Counted from the stretch's first letter, positions 1 through 12,944 are shown. The stretch: 64,000 nucleotides of DNA from Antedon mediterranea (GCF_964355755.1 NC_092676.1:27074288-27138287), one strand, 5' to 3'. Numbers and translations: made by a program. Notes: generated from the sequence alone by a model not told the origin.

Positions 1-2229
1 GTGAACTTTTTTTGGGATAAAAATATTTTGTTTTTGCATTTGAGATGGAGATGTTGGTAAACATTTTATTCCTAAAAGGGAAGAAAATAAATTAAAATAT
101 CAGTAGAAATTCAAACATAATTTAAAAGCCAATACAGATTTTTGAAAATGATATAATAAAACGTTCTCAATATGTCAATTTTATTTTGGAGTTAAATTGT
201 TCTCATTTTTGATATTCTGTATTCTGTTAAAAATGTTCCCATTTTAAAATTAACATTCTGTATTCCGATATAAAATGTCAAATTATCTTAAAGTATGTAT
301 AGTTATATAAACTACGTATCCTACATATACACAACTAACATAGAGTATATTGTAATTTTGCATATAATTTATATACTTTCTTATAAGTGTAATGTCAAAA
401 CTCATTACTCATCAATTGCATAAATACTATAAAATAAGTTTAACTATATAAATAGAAAATTCAATTTATGAACTTTAGCTTAAAAACAGCACATAATTAT
501 ACAACTGGAATACAGGTTAATATTACTAATTTGCATAAAATTTGCATAATGCTCTTATCAGTCAATGTCAACATTAATTTTGTGGTGATAGTTTTGATGG
601 TTCCAGACAATTAAGCTCGTCCATGTGTGAGCATAGAGTTAGCCTTGATACTGCGGTGTTTCATTGCTTCTTCATCTCATCAACGGTAATCAAGAACGAG
701 CCTTTGAAAACACTGTGACCACTCAGGCACGGAAAATGCATTCCGCCTCTCGACATCAAACGACTGAACGAGATCGGGAGCGCACTTACTCAAACTACAT
801 TAATAAGAATTTAACGAGTATGTCATTTTTAAAACGCTCCCTAGTGATCGAAAAATAGTCAAAAGACCAGTGGTATCCCTTGCAATAGACCGATACTGAT
901 CGTAAGTCTAATTGCCGTCACAATTCATCCTATATTTACTGCAATTTATGGTTTTCTAAATGACGCAGAACACGAAGCGAAAACAACCCACTTTTTTTTT
1001 CAAACTCACTTTCCTGTAGATAGACTTCAGTTCACGGCCAATGCCAACATCTTACATGACATTTCAAAAAAGTATATATAATATTGCTATATTTATTAGG
1101 GAATGCCGAAAATAAATAATCAATTTTGGTTGACACATTATAATCTAATTAATCGTTAGTATATTGTATTCATTCAGCCAAAATAATTTTTATTTATATT
1201 CAATAAGAGAATCCAGTGGTCCCTAGTCTTTAAGGACTGGTTCCTATACTGTTCATTTTGAATAATTTAAACAATACTAACAGGTCATTACAATTAAAAG
1301 GTTTATTTTATACCAGGATTGACAGAATTTGTAGTTTTTTGTGTTTAAATCCTGTAGAAATTCATTCTGAACAAATTATTTCAATAGTAGGAAGTTATAA
1401 TAAGTTGTATAAAACAGGTTTGGCCTTGTATAAAAATATATAATAATATATATATCTATGCTGGTACAATATACTGAGTTACAAATGTATAGATGATTTA
1501 TATGTTAAATGCTCGTACATCATGAAAACTGCTGACCTGTTAAAGAACATTTGTTGGCATGGGGAGCAATAAAATGTTATGACCCAAAAAGATCAACCTT
1601 CATCAACAATATAAGAGCTTTTCTAAATCCTAAAATTCTCTTTTTTAAAAACTACTGTATAACATTAGCCATCATGCTTTGAATTAAAAAACAGTAATAA
1701 TTTTACAAAAAAACATATTTGTAGATATTTATTATTTATTAAAAAATTATATAAATATTACGAAAATGAAGACCACCTAAGATTATGCAGATATGATAAA
1801 ATATTATATAATACATTTGAACATTTAATAACATTACAAATTACACCACACTGTGTTTATCTCTCTCTATCCTATCCACAAGAACATAGAACTTACTCTG
1901 TCTATAAGAAATATAGCTTAATGAAATGCAAGATAGCACCAATACACATTCACAGAGATCAGAATTCAACAAACGACAATGTATTGTGATATAATGGTTC
2001 CCCTTGTGGATGCAAGACTACTGATCTTTGCCAACAGAAACTATGAAGACAGAAATTGATAAATAAACATTTGTGGTTGTCTATGTATAGAACACCAGCT
2101 TGTGGCCCTCTATGTACAAATGATTTACATAGGTTGTAGAGTATGAGTAAATTCAATCAAATAAACGTGTAGAATGTTTAAAATGCAATATAACTGGATA
2201 AATCTACAAATTATATCTACTATGTAATG
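1..2229. other. AT-rich non-coding stretch
   Basis: No exon with convincing protein similarity was found on either strand. Short open frames here are unconserved-looking and AT-driven. A more GC-balanced island lies at about 590-900 and might be regulatory, but it has no recognisable motif. Confidence 0.5.
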
Positions 2230-2525
2230 TAACATAGCTTATGGTACACATACCCAAGTTGCAATTTGTCAGGGTACTGTACTGTACTGTAGCATCCCTG
2301 GTACACATACCCACGTACCAAAGGTGTAATTTGTCAGGGTTTTCAGCAGCCCTTGTACACATACCCAAGATGTCGGGGTACTGTACTTTAGCATCCCTCT
2401 GGTACACATATCCACGTACCAAAGTTGTAATTTGTCAGGGCCCTCAGCAGCCCTTGTACGGTACACATACCCAAGTTGTCAGGATACTTCATCATTTGTC
2501 AGGGTACCGTACACAATGCCCTCTA
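2230..2525. repeat. Tandem minisatellite with GTACACATACCCA core
   Basis: The core GTACACATACCCA recurs five times, alternately followed by AGTTG-type and CGTACCAAAG-type segments, each leading to TTTGTCAGGG and CAGCAGCCC or GTACTGTACT. This gives a basic period near 60 bp and a higher-order period near 120 bp. The open frames over it on both strands are by-products of the repeat. Confidence 0.8.
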
Positions 2526-4645
2526 TGAGTAAAATATTATTCACCAAATGAAATAATACCACATTTTAAATTATGGTATGGAAGTATAAACTAATTTAAA
2601 ATACTAAAAAAATAAACGGCCAAGAAAAAAAACTTATGGTAGGGTTTTAAATACATCACAGCACATCATACGGTATATCAAACATGATCAACAAAAAGAC
2701 CAGAAATAAAAAGTGATATTTTTACTAGGCTACAACTTGGAACAGTATCAGCAGACATGTGAACTGATATACCGGTAACAAATTACCATTTCCTTCCGCA
2801 AGGATAGACGACGTGTAAATAAATATATAGGAATACAAAGTGATGTATATATTAAGCTATGATATCTGAAAACAGATGAAGAGATAGAACGTGAGTGCAG
2901 CTTGCCACCGACCCACTAAGAGGTTTGCCTCGAGGCATGCTTACTGCGATTTGCCCCACATGGTAGCCAGTACAGGAAGTAGCAACTTAGCAAAGGTTCA
3001 ACTGTCGTCCAAAATACCCATAATGCATTGATCTCGCCTACGCTGGGTCGAACGCATCCACCTTAATTATAAAACTAAGTTTTATATCTATCATTACAAT
3101 TTTTCTTTATGATTTTGATGATCTATATAATATGGTAGAGGGCTAGAAAGGAGAGGGGGTTGGAAAGGATGGTGCTTTGCCTAGATCAACTGTCAGAGCC
3201 CAAAGTGTACGAAGACTGCAGTCTGAGATTCAGAGTTAATATCGGCATCTGAGCCCAAATATATTACTTTTTAGAAATAGACTTTTGAAAGAATTCAAAG
3301 AATCAGACCCAACATAATTCACAAAAGTAATACATATATATGTTGAAGAAATTGTATGAACAATCAGAGAGAATTGTCAGGGGAGGTCTCACAGATTGTA
3401 AGGTCAACAAACAAGTCATCCCTTGTAAGATGTCATTGCCATGGTGATGTCAGAATGTCTCCAAAGTTTGTAATGATGATGAACGATTTGATTGATCAAA
3501 AGTGGCTCATTGTGGGTACCATTAAAACATTATGGAGGGCAGTGATCTATATATTCCGTTTATAAGCAAGTGCTAAAAACGAAATAATTGCCAGGAAAAT
3601 ATATGATTTCAAAAGAGAATAACAATAAAGGTAGTAGGGAAAAGGAAAGTTACTAAAAATAGAAACTTTTTAAACTTTTTTTTAACCTGTAAACTAGTTA
3701 TAATTTTTACTGAATGATTTCCTATGAAAATAAACAATATTGGTAAATAATATCAATAGTAATATATTACAAGTGAATGCAATACCATGCAGGGGCATTG
3801 TCCACCGTAGTTCATCGCCTGCGGGGAGGTCACATTTACATACATCACCGCATTTTACGCAGATGGACTTGGTCTGAAAGTGATATGAGAATTTCACAAC
3901 CCTCTTTGTTACCAAGAGGGCTTAATTAATTAACATGCTTTTTAATTAGTTAAGATATCTGACCTCGAGTGCACTCACTGGAGTAACGGTAAAATTATGA
4001 ATAAAAACATTATAACCGTGTATAATTCTTTTGTACCGCATTCTGTATTAAAGCGTTTATACCCGTTACATTATTTAGTATTGGGTTAACCTTCGTATGA
4101 CCTGCATTTATTGAATAGAGTCCAAATTAGTTATCATTTATTTAAATGTTATGGTACAATGTGAGCATATAAACTTACCACTTCAATGTTACCAAATTTA
4201 TCTTTAAATCACATATCACTGTTTTAAATGAAACATGTTTTCTCAGTAATTCTGGTGTGACAAATTACAATACATACAGTTATATTATGATGGGTAAATT
4301 TCATATTACATTATTGACCTCATTTTGTCTTTAAACTGCATTGTGGTTAATAATGCAAATATGAACACCTAACAAATGTTGTACTTAGAATCGGTTTATT
4401 TTGTAAGTAGAAACGGGGCCTAAGACATAATATCCTGAATAGTTTTAACCACAGTGATCTGAAGTTGACCTAAGGAAGTCATTATCATAACTAATATGAA
4501 TATTTCAGAAAGGTTAAAAGGTCATTCATAAATAGACTACCACTAAACATAAAAAAAAATGTTAAACAGAAAATATACTTTTATTTTTGGGATTTCATAC
4601 TTTCATTATATTTCTATGGTTTAAGTTAAGTCAAATAGTGGTTGC
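2526..4645. other. Non-coding stretch
   Basis: No gene is supported. The segment about 2,885-3,060 is less AT-rich and of high complexity, and could be a regulatory island. The rest is AT-rich single-copy-looking DNA. Confidence 0.45.
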
Positions 4646-4669
4646 TATATATATATATATATATATATA
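4646..4669. repeat. (TA)12 microsatellite
   Basis: This is an uninterrupted alternating TA run of 24 bases just upstream of the 107-bp satellite array. Confidence 0.95.
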
Positions 4670-4774
4670 AGGAGTATATTTCAAGGGGGCCTGATGAAAA
4701 GAAATTTGGGAAAATTATGGTTGGAATACTCGGATTGCATTAACAATGGGATTTAGAAAAATCTTGTGCCTAAA

Positions 4775-5850
4775 TAACTTAAACTCATGGCTGTGTCCCT
4801 GATTAATAGGAGCAAAATCTGATGTCTAGAGTTAGCCTGAATTAGGGCACTTGAGCATGGAATTATACTCATATACGGTATTAGTTAAACTCATGACTGT
4901 GTCTCTGCTTAATATGAGCAAAATCTGATGTCTAAAGTTAGTCTGAATTAGGGGCACTTGAGCATGGAATTATACTCATATACGGTATTAGTTAAACTCA
5001 TGGCTGTGTCCCTGATTAATAGGAGCAAATCTGATGTCTAGAGTTAGCCTGAATTAGGGACACTTAAGCATGGAATTATACTCATATACGGTATTATTTA
5101 AACTCATGGCTGTGTCCCTGCTCAATATGAGCAAAATCTGATGTCTAGAGTTAGCCTGAATTAGGGGCACTTGAGCATGGAATTATACTCATATACGGTA
5201 TTAGTTAAAGTTTAAACTCATGGCCAGGGAAAATTTTCATTAAAAAATTTTGTTTAGCAATATTGCTAATCAAACTGATTTTTAAGTCGAGAAACATAGT
5301 TTTGTATTGTATTTTTTGCTACACAATTTTCAAAATGTGTAGCAATAAGGTTGTTTTGTATAGCTTTTTGCTACGCTACACTGGCGAAAATGTTCTCTGA
5401 TGGCTGTGTCCCTGATTAATATGAGCAAAATCTGATGTCTAGAGTTAGCCTGAATTAGGGGCACTTGAGCATGGAATTATACTCATATACGGTATTAGTT
5501 AAACTCATGGCTGTGTCCCTGCTTAATATGAGCAAAATCTGATGATGTCTAGAGTTAGCCTGAATAAGGGGCACTTGAGCATCGAATTATACTCATATAC
5601 GGTATTAGTTAAACTCATGGCTGTGTCTCTGCTTAATATGAGCAAAATCTGATGCCTAGAGTTAGCCTGAATTAGGGGCACTTGAGCATGGAATTATACT
5701 CATATACGGTATTAGTTAAACTCATGGCTGTGTCTCTGCTTAATATGAGCAAAATCTGATGCCTAGAGTTAGCCTGAATTAGGGGCACTTGAGCATGGAA
5801 TTATACTCATATACGGTATTAGTTAAACTTATGGCTGTGTCCCTGATTAA
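4775..5850. repeat. About 107-bp satellite-like tandem array
   Basis: Units begin near AAACTCATGGCTGTGTCCCT and end near TCATATACGGTATTAGTT. Starts are seen at about 4,780, 4,887, 4,993, 5,098, 5,214, 5,400, 5,503, 5,612, 5,717 and 5,824, so the period is about 107 bp with roughly 9.5 copies. Copies differ by few substitutions (for example ATTAATAGGAG against CTTAATATGAG), so expansion looks recent. One unit is split by a foreign segment at about 5,220-5,396. Confidence 0.9.
5220..5396. mobile_element. Insertion splitting the 107-bp array, with internal hairpin
   Basis: About 176 bp interrupt a satellite unit. The segment contains a 10-bp perfect inverted repeat, TTGCTACACA and TGTGTAGCAA, around an ATTTTCAAAA centre (5,316-5,345). 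GGCCAGGGAAAATTTT at its left and TGGCGAAAATG at its right are weakly similar in direct orientation. It is probably a small non-autonomous element or its remnant, but the family is not identified. Confidence 0.45.
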
Positions 5851-7700
5851 TAATAGTAATTATTATACAGTGCATCTGTATACATTCTAGATTTAATAAT
5901 AGATTGAGATATAATTAATCATATCCGTTTTATAGTCTCTAGCTATAACTATTATCTTCATTCTGCTCTATTTATTTTAGTGATGGTTCTAGCGTTACCC
6001 ATTATTGTTCTCGGTAATAATGGTGTATTGAGACGACAGAGTATCAAGTTAACGTATTCTATTACAACTAATGAGTAGATATTTTAAAATAAAATTGAAA
6101 ATGAGTGTAAAAACAAGCTTAGTATAAATTAAATACAATTCACAACAATGCCGCAGTAATATTGAATAATACAAGTTGGTTGGTTGATTAACGAAGAGTA
6201 AAAAAGTACACATGCATCTAAAAATGTTCAAACAAACAAGTTTAAATTACATTACAATATAAATGATGATGTTGGTTTGTGGGGAGGCGCCCACCTGAGG
6301 GCATAGTTCATGGACTATACCATTTGTAGAAACAGACGTTCAATGAAAATTTCTACTTTTTGAGTTTATCTCGCTCTTTGAGGAGAATGGGCTATTGTTG
6401 GTTTATCCAGGTAAACTAGACAGGAAATTGACAAAATAAGTTCAAATTAGACTACGATATAATCAGGAGTAAAATTAAATTAAAAGCTTGGGTACACAAC
6501 AAATAATTTACAAAAAAAAACAGTTTGAAAACTGTATCTATGCTTTGAGGATGTATAGATTGGTTCACTCTACCATGAGTGTTAAGTAATCCGAATCTTA
6601 ATGACCTCTACAACCTCTTATATCCTGTGGACATCAGGCCAGTTACCGAGCAAATGAGCGACCACCACCAACACATCTGTCAAACACAGCGCCTTATTAA
6701 ACTTCCTTCGGCTACTCCACTGAAGATCACTAGCGTAGCACACACCAACATTTTCATTTCCCATACACATTTCCTTTTGTCTATAAATTAAATAATTTTA
6801 AATCCCCCTATAGTGTTGGATACATTCAGTAATATCAGGGTTATTTACAAATAGAGATCTGGGGATAAAATGTGTAATAATTCACTGCTCAACAAGTAGC
6901 CACGGACCACTTCAATCAAAATTCAGTTATGCCGATGCATTTCTCACCAAATGAACCCAGTCTTTCGAGGCTCCCAATGGGCTGGCCTCACGAGGAAAGA
7001 GATTTAATGCCAAGGCTGAAGATAAGCTCAGTTCTAGAGAAAAGTAATCTCTCTTCACATGCCTGTGCTGTCTTTTGGCCAAAAACTGAACTAACTGGCT
7101 TTGATGATGGTCGATGTTGTCGAGCTATTGGTCACTATTGTTACAATATTAACCCTTAATAGTATCTTTTTGAGATTTGTTCCATCAGATATTTTTTACT
7201 TATTGAAAATATTTCGACAGATAAATACAATTAATCTAGTTTATTTGTCACATATTAAAATGCCAACGCCAATATCTAAAATAAAAAATTAATTTCATTT
7301 TATTTATTTATTTTTCTTCGCCACAGGGAACTTACGGAAAGAAACAATTGGAAAATAATTTATTTTGTTATTCATATTTTTAAAATGTTGGGTTGTTGAA
7401 TGTATGTGACTAATCATTTCTTACCCCTCCGTGATTAAACTGATCTTCCGATAAACTCCTAAGGGACCATTTCACACTAGGCCCACAATTCCTGTTCATA
7501 GATTCAGAGTGTTTGACCAGGTCTGAACTGAAACTTGCCCTGGCTTTTAGTAAATAATAATTTAAAAAACTCTTGAATGCTTAAATTAAACATGTAATGC
7601 CCAGTATTTTTTTAAACTTTAAATTAAGAAAAAGTTTTAGAAACATTACACAATATTTAACTTGATTAATATCTGTAATGCTAAAATATTTGATGTACTG
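5851..7700. other. Non-coding stretch with dispersed-repeat pieces
   Basis: No defensible exon. At about 6,270-6,425 a piece ending in GGTTTATCCAGGTAAACTAG belongs to a dispersed family also seen at about 8,333, 28,850-28,930 and 32,330-32,475. The open frame at 6,929-7,159 has no recognisable domain and no clear splice context, so I do not call it a gene. Confidence 0.4.
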
Positions 7701-7707
7701 TAGTTAA

Positions 7708-8038
7708 CAACAGACCTTCAAATACAGAGCAACAAAGGAATGGAATCTTTTACCAACTGAAACTAGAACAAAAGTAACTGGGAAACATATGTATAAACTC
7801 AAAAATATAGCAACTCTTATGTCATCTAAGTGATCCTACATTTTTTTATATTTTATTTTTTATATTTTATTTGTTTTTAACTGTTCTGTATATATCTTTT
7901 AAATTAGGCCTACTGTGTATTTATGTTATAAATTTTATTTACTTTTAAATTTATACCTGGACCATTTTGGAAAGCAGTACTGTGTTACTGAAAATGCAAT
8001 CCAGTCAAAAGAAAGAATAAATAAATAAATAAAGAAAG
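7708..8038 (+). mobile_element. 3' fragment of a CR1/L2-like LINE
   Basis: Positions 7,708-7,833 read in one frame to a stop and include RATKEWNLLPTETRTK, which resembles the extreme C-terminus of CR1/L2-type reverse transcriptase polyproteins (the family pattern is R...WN.LP followed by a short basic tail). An AT-rich 3'UTR follows and ends in an (AAATAAAT)-type simple tail at about 8,017-8,038, as expected for a 5'-truncated non-LTR retrotransposon. The frame is closed upstream by a stop at 7,705-7,707. Family assignment rests on this one motif. Confidence 0.55.
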
Positions 8039-8809
8039 AAATAAACAGCAAAGGGAGGAAGGGCATGATAGGCTTCAGCTAAATGAATTACCAACGTAAA
8101 ATATTTTTGAAATAAAATAAATAAATAAATAACTAACAAAGAAAAATTTTAGTAAAACACACGTTTGTGTAAAAATGTATGTTTTAGGTTCTTTATTGAA
8201 TTCTTTTTTCTAAAGACATTAATTATTTGTTCTCAGTAAGAAAAAAAACATGCTACAGGTATTACTGAAATTTTAAAAGGAAATTTGTAATACCAAAAAT
8301 AAATTCTAAACCTGCTCTATCTCATCAATATAAATGTTGGTTTATCCAGGTAAGCTAGGCAAAAAAAAGACTAAAAATTACTATTAACTACTCTAATAGT
8401 AAAAACTCTGTGATAGGTTGTTATGGGAATTTAACATTGGTCATCCAAAATGCGAGTTAAATATAAAATTGTGGAATAGTACCATCAATCAACACCTTTG
8501 TGCATGGACTTACCATTTTAATCTTAATAACCTCGAAAGACGATCTCTAAATCCAATCTAATGTCGTCATAATAATTTTATCGATCTATACCCAAGTATT
8601 ATTTCCCGTAAAATACACTACAAAAATAAAGACGTTTAATAATGAAAAATGATAAAATAAATGATACTATCTTGTATCAGATATGAATCATTTATATAAG
8701 ATTGATATTTTTTTTAAAAGAAAAAAGAAGCTCAACACATCCAGAAGGGCTTAAAGGGTGTTGAAGTTGTAGGTTGCAGGTAGGATATTGGGCTTATCAT
8801 TGAGTAGGT
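8039..8809. other. AT-rich non-coding stretch
   Basis: No gene seen. It contains one copy of the dispersed TTGGTTTATCCAGGTAAGCT segment at about 8,336-8,356. Confidence 0.4.
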
Positions 8810-9205
8810 GTTCACTACACTACAATGTGTAGACTATTAGTTTAAATATATCACATCTGAGTGTATCCTTGCTACTTGATTGGTTAATATCATATCATGT
8901 GCCATTCAATATTAGTTCTATTGCATTATACAGTAGAAAATTTTACATCACATCTGCCATTCAATATTATTTCTATTGCAATATTGAAACTTATACATCA
9001 CATACGAGTGTATCCTTGCCACTTAATTGGTTAATATCATAACATGTGCCATTCAATATTAGTTCTATTGCATTATACAGTAGAAAATTTTACATCACAT
9101 CTGCCATTTAATATTATTTCTATTGCAATATTGAAACTTATACATCACATATGAGTGTTTGCCACTTGATTGGTTAATATTATATGATGTGCATTCAATA
9201 TTAGT
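8810..9205. repeat. Tandem array, about 150-bp period
   Basis: The blocks GAGTGTATCCTTGC.ACTT, GTGCCATTCAATATTAGTTC and ATTGCAATATTGAAACTTAT recur in the same order about three times (near 8,855, 9,005 and 9,150). The third copy is shortened. This is a local tandem duplication. Confidence 0.8.
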
Positions 9206-9207
9206 TC

Positions 9208-9290
9208 TATTTCACAGTAAAGGGCTATTGCACAGTAAAAGGGCTATTGCACAGTAAAGGGCTATTGCACAGGTAAGAACTATATTGCAC
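9208..9290. repeat. Short tandem repeat, GGGCTATTGCACAGTAAA
   Basis: An 18-19 bp unit, GCACAGTAAAGGGCTATT, is repeated about four times immediately after the 150-bp array and seems to have grown from its end. Confidence 0.8.
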
Positions 9291-9539
9291 AGGCTTTCGT
9301 AAAAAAATGTTCAGGTGTTAAACCAACGTGTTAAATAGAACATTTATTATTTTAACTCATGACAATATTCTTTCTATTTAACTCACAAATTGCACATATT
9401 TATTCAACAGACATTGACGTCAATAAATTGAGCATACTGGTAAGATGAATGGTGCAATGAACAAATAAGATATCAAAACTGAACATAAAGCAATAAATAC
9501 AAATGTCAGGTAACGTCTAAGTAAAGTACAAATAGATTT

Positions 9540-9850
9540 GAACAAGGGTGACTGGCACGCAATCATAATTAAAGCACCAGGCTACAGCGCCATTAATCTA
9601 CAGATTAAATATAATTTATCTCGCTCTATTAATTCCCTCTTAACATATTTACATGGAATCGCAGACTATTCTTGTTAATCCGCCAAAATCGAACATTCAA
9701 TTTATGCCGGAATCTAATTTAAACATTAATTTTTATTAAACGTACATTTTCCAGGTGTGAACAAACGAATGATAGCTGTTACGATTTCTAAGATGATTGA
9801 CGGTTACAGGTTAAAAGACGAATAACGTCACCAACATCCCGCATGATACA
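9540..9850. promoter_or_regulatory. Candidate conserved regulatory island
   Basis: The segment is of higher sequence complexity than its surroundings, with no repeat structure and no open frame. It holds TAAT/ATTA homeodomain-type cores and TGATTGACGG at about 9,790-9,800, near the PBX/MEIS composite consensus TGATTGACAG. This is suggestive only; conservation was not tested. Confidence 0.25.
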
Positions 9851-11448
9851 TTAAACTAATTTGCGATAATGTTTATGCTTGTATTCTATATAAAGTTCAA
9901 GAACTCTTTACCTTCTAAGGTACAATGCAATTGTTACTATTCATCTCACAAATCCTTCCACATAGAATGAGGCTATATGCCGCTATAATATCCTTTTGTT
10001 GTACACTTCAATCCATACATTATTCATAGACACATGAAATAATCTTTTAAATACAAAATCGTATTTGCTTGATCCCTTTATCCCCTGGTATGTGAAATTA
10101 ATTTTCAAATCGATGCAATGATAATTATTATTATTATATCATTGAATATTAGTGTGGATAATCATAATCATGCATGATAATAAAAATGATAATTACTTTA
10201 AGCATGATTGAAGATCATCGTAATGATGTAATGTACAACAATGATAACACAAAAATAATGAACATGATATTGTTAGGATGAATGCAAATCAACTTTTGAT
10301 TGTTTTCTTGTAATGTACAGTACTGTTTTCAATAAGGACCTTTTTTTAATTTAATTTAATAAATAATTTTTTTTTATTTAGTGTTAATTTCAAATTAATT
10401 AATTAATATTTTTACGCTTTATTTGTATTTAATAAAAGTGACGGAAAAAAAAAGGCTTTTAATACTCAATGACAACTGTTTAGACTTATTTTCTTTTCAT
10501 ATTTTAATTTTCGGATGATTGGGACATAAATGACTGAGAATTTCAGTGCAGGCTAGATCATGTTAAACGTGCCGCTAATGCTTTTAAGTCTGTGGAAGCT
10601 GTATATGGGTGTTAAAGGCTTTCTAACAACCATAAGGTCCCCCAAGAGAGAGGCCTAGCAAGGGTCATATAATTCTACTCAAATCAGTAGGGAAAGAAAA
10701 AACTCTCCAAACAGAAATTTATCACGTTTACAAATCTAAAGCCTGAAGCCAAATATTTTTAGTGAAGCAACAGGAAAAAAACATTACATCATAGCAACTG
10801 ACAAAATGAAATAAATATTTAATATTTTTCTATTTTATTTCACCATAGTATTTGAGCCAATAGATTTTTGTATTCTTGTCAGTAAAGTTGATTTAAATCA
10901 ATTTCAAGTGTTATTAATAGTCAAAACTTAATTTAGTATATTTATATTTATATACAGTATCGATATTATTTCATCAATGCTATTTTTCCTGTGTGGTTAA
11001 ATCAGTTATTAGACGTATTCAACTTGGCTGTATTCAGCAGATACTGTATCTACTGTAGCTCTGTTAATAGGTATATTTGACTAGGCTGTTTTGAGCAGAT
11101 AATCAGATCTTAAAACTGGAGTTACTACTTTTCGTGTTGGGTCTTCGTCTGCCATGTCTACTATTATATGGCTTGGAAAATGACAGGGTAACTGTGTTTT
11201 TAAGTGTATAAGTTTGGTAAATTATGAGTGTTTTACTCTCGGCAAACATGCTGTTCGTTATGACTGTTTGGTGAACATGTGCTGGTGGTTCAGGATCTCG
11301 GTTTGCACCGAACGTAATATGAAGTAAAATCAGATCTACTGTAGCTGACTGTTTATACTGTATGCTACTAGTAGTAGATCAGTCCAAGATGCTTGAAGTG
11401 ACCAGGCAAATACCACTAATTTCACCTACCGTACTGTACTGTAGGTTC
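9851..11448. other. AT-rich non-coding stretch
   Basis: I see no coding exon, no RNA gene and no clear repeat beyond simple AT-rich runs such as the ATTATTATT tract near 10,125. Confidence 0.4.
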
Positions 11449-11604
11449 TAGCCTACACTATCAAACTAGTTTGACAAAAAAAGTGTGATGTGCCCAAATA
11501 TGAAAGTGATTGCACAAATATGGTAGTGATATGACATCATCATGTCTATATATGGGCACATCACATTTTTTGTCACATAAAGTTTGATAGTGTAGACAGA
11601 GCTT
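11449..11604 (+). mobile_element. Foldback MITE, family A, copy 1
   Basis: The terminal inverted repeats are built on CTACACTATCAAACTAGTTT and its complement GTTTGATAGTGTAGACAGAG. Inside, TGTGATGTGCCCAAATATG at left faces CATATATGGGCACATCACA at right, so nearly the whole element is self-complementary. No coding capacity. Eight more copies lie in this window. Confidence 0.85.
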
Positions 11605-12017
11605 TATATACTAGTATAATCCTTATATATCCTTATATAACCTCCAAAGATCTTGTCAATGACACACCTCCTTTCTATGTAGGCTACTAGAATATTAAGA
11701 AGGATGTTCAGTCTGATTTTAATGTTTACATTCTGTGAACAATATACATTTCCAGGAAAGCAGAACACTTAACAAATTTCCTCTTTACAATAAATCATAC
11801 CATGACCTACCTACAAACTTGTAGCAAAAATTAATAAATTAGAAATAATATTTTTAGAATCTAACAGTCTACTTCAAGATCCAGAAAAGATTAATGCCAA
11901 AAAACGCACCACTAGTACGCAACCTAAATAATTTTAGATAAAATTGACTGACATACCGGTCACGATAAAACTGTACTTATGTTTCAACTTTACATACTCT
12001 TTATCTTAGTCAATATA

Positions 12018-12175
12018 CAGTGTAACCTTTATTAGGTGGACACCTTTCGGAACATAACAGAAATGTTCCTTCTTGGTGGTGTCCCCTGAATAGGGGTTGG
12101 CTATAGTCTTAAAACATACATTTCTTGTTCGTTTCATGGGAAGGTGTTCCCTTTAATAGGGTCTTCTACTATGTA
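12018..12175. mobile_element. Probable MITE-like repeat (GTGTAACC...AGGTGTTCC)
   Basis: CAGTGTAACCTTTATTAGGT with GTGGACACC near the left end is echoed in inverted sense by GGTGTTCCCTTTAATAGGGT near the right. This resembles widespread short repeats with TTAATAGGGGACACC-type ends. Non-coding. Family identity is uncertain. Confidence 0.4.
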
Positions 12176-12379
12176 GTATGTCAAAACTTAAGTTTTACGG
12201 TAATATGCTAACAAAAATTTTATTATTATTATAGCAAATGATACATAAAACTACCTTATTTGCTTCACAGCCATAAAATGGTATACTAGTACAACACTTT
12301 CCTACTGCGACTTCATTCTCTATTCTAGATTACCAGTGATTGTTCATCAAAGTTATCGAATGGAATTGTTTACAGTTAA

Positions 12380-12660
12380 TGTGAATTTAATTCATGGTAA
12401 AAAAAAATGTTCACAGAAAATGTCATCTTATGTGACATAAAGAAGTCATAAATAGAAGGATCGGAGGTTAGAGGGGTCAGACGAACATAAGCTACGGTTA
12501 GGTTCAGCGAGTTTATTTCAGGGGAATCAACGAGATGATTCCAATTACATTTTTATCTCAGCTGTCAACATGAGAAGGGAGTCGAATTTCATTAACATTA
12601 TGGCATCTGTTTCCCCGATAAATATAAAGTGTACAGTACTACAGGTTAGGGGGGTTCGGT
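12380..12660. promoter_or_regulatory. Candidate conserved regulatory island
   Basis: This is a complex, comparatively GC-balanced segment in an AT-rich background. It contains CAGCTGTCA (an E-box joined to a TGTCA half-site) at about 12,560 and ATCAACGAGATGATT nearby. No open frame. It is called on composition and motif density only. Confidence 0.22.
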
Positions 12661-12944
12661 ACTGAACTATCTACACATTAAGGTTAATGTTACTAACTAG
12701 ATACTAAATAATGTTTCTGGTATTCGATGATAGGCTAGCAAATGTAGCTTTGCCTCTAGATAGTCTTCTAATTTTAACATTAATCTACTAATCACACGGC
12801 TGAATACAATTGTTTATGTTATTTGATGACGGGCATGGAAATGAAGAAATAGACACTTTAGGTGTGGTGGAAAAATTGGAAATCAAAATCTTCAATCTCT
12901 CAAAGATATAATTAGTATTACATTAATGTAATACTTAATATTTG

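Noticed and set aside
664-858. 64-codon plus-strand frame in a less AT-rich island
   Set aside because: No recognisable domain, and its first codon is not ATG (TTG-type). There are no splice sites of note at its edges. It may be regulatory DNA instead.
6929-7159. 76-codon plus-strand frame
   Set aside because: Composition is coding-like, but there is no domain, no matching splice sites and no supporting neighbour. It could be part of a decayed element.
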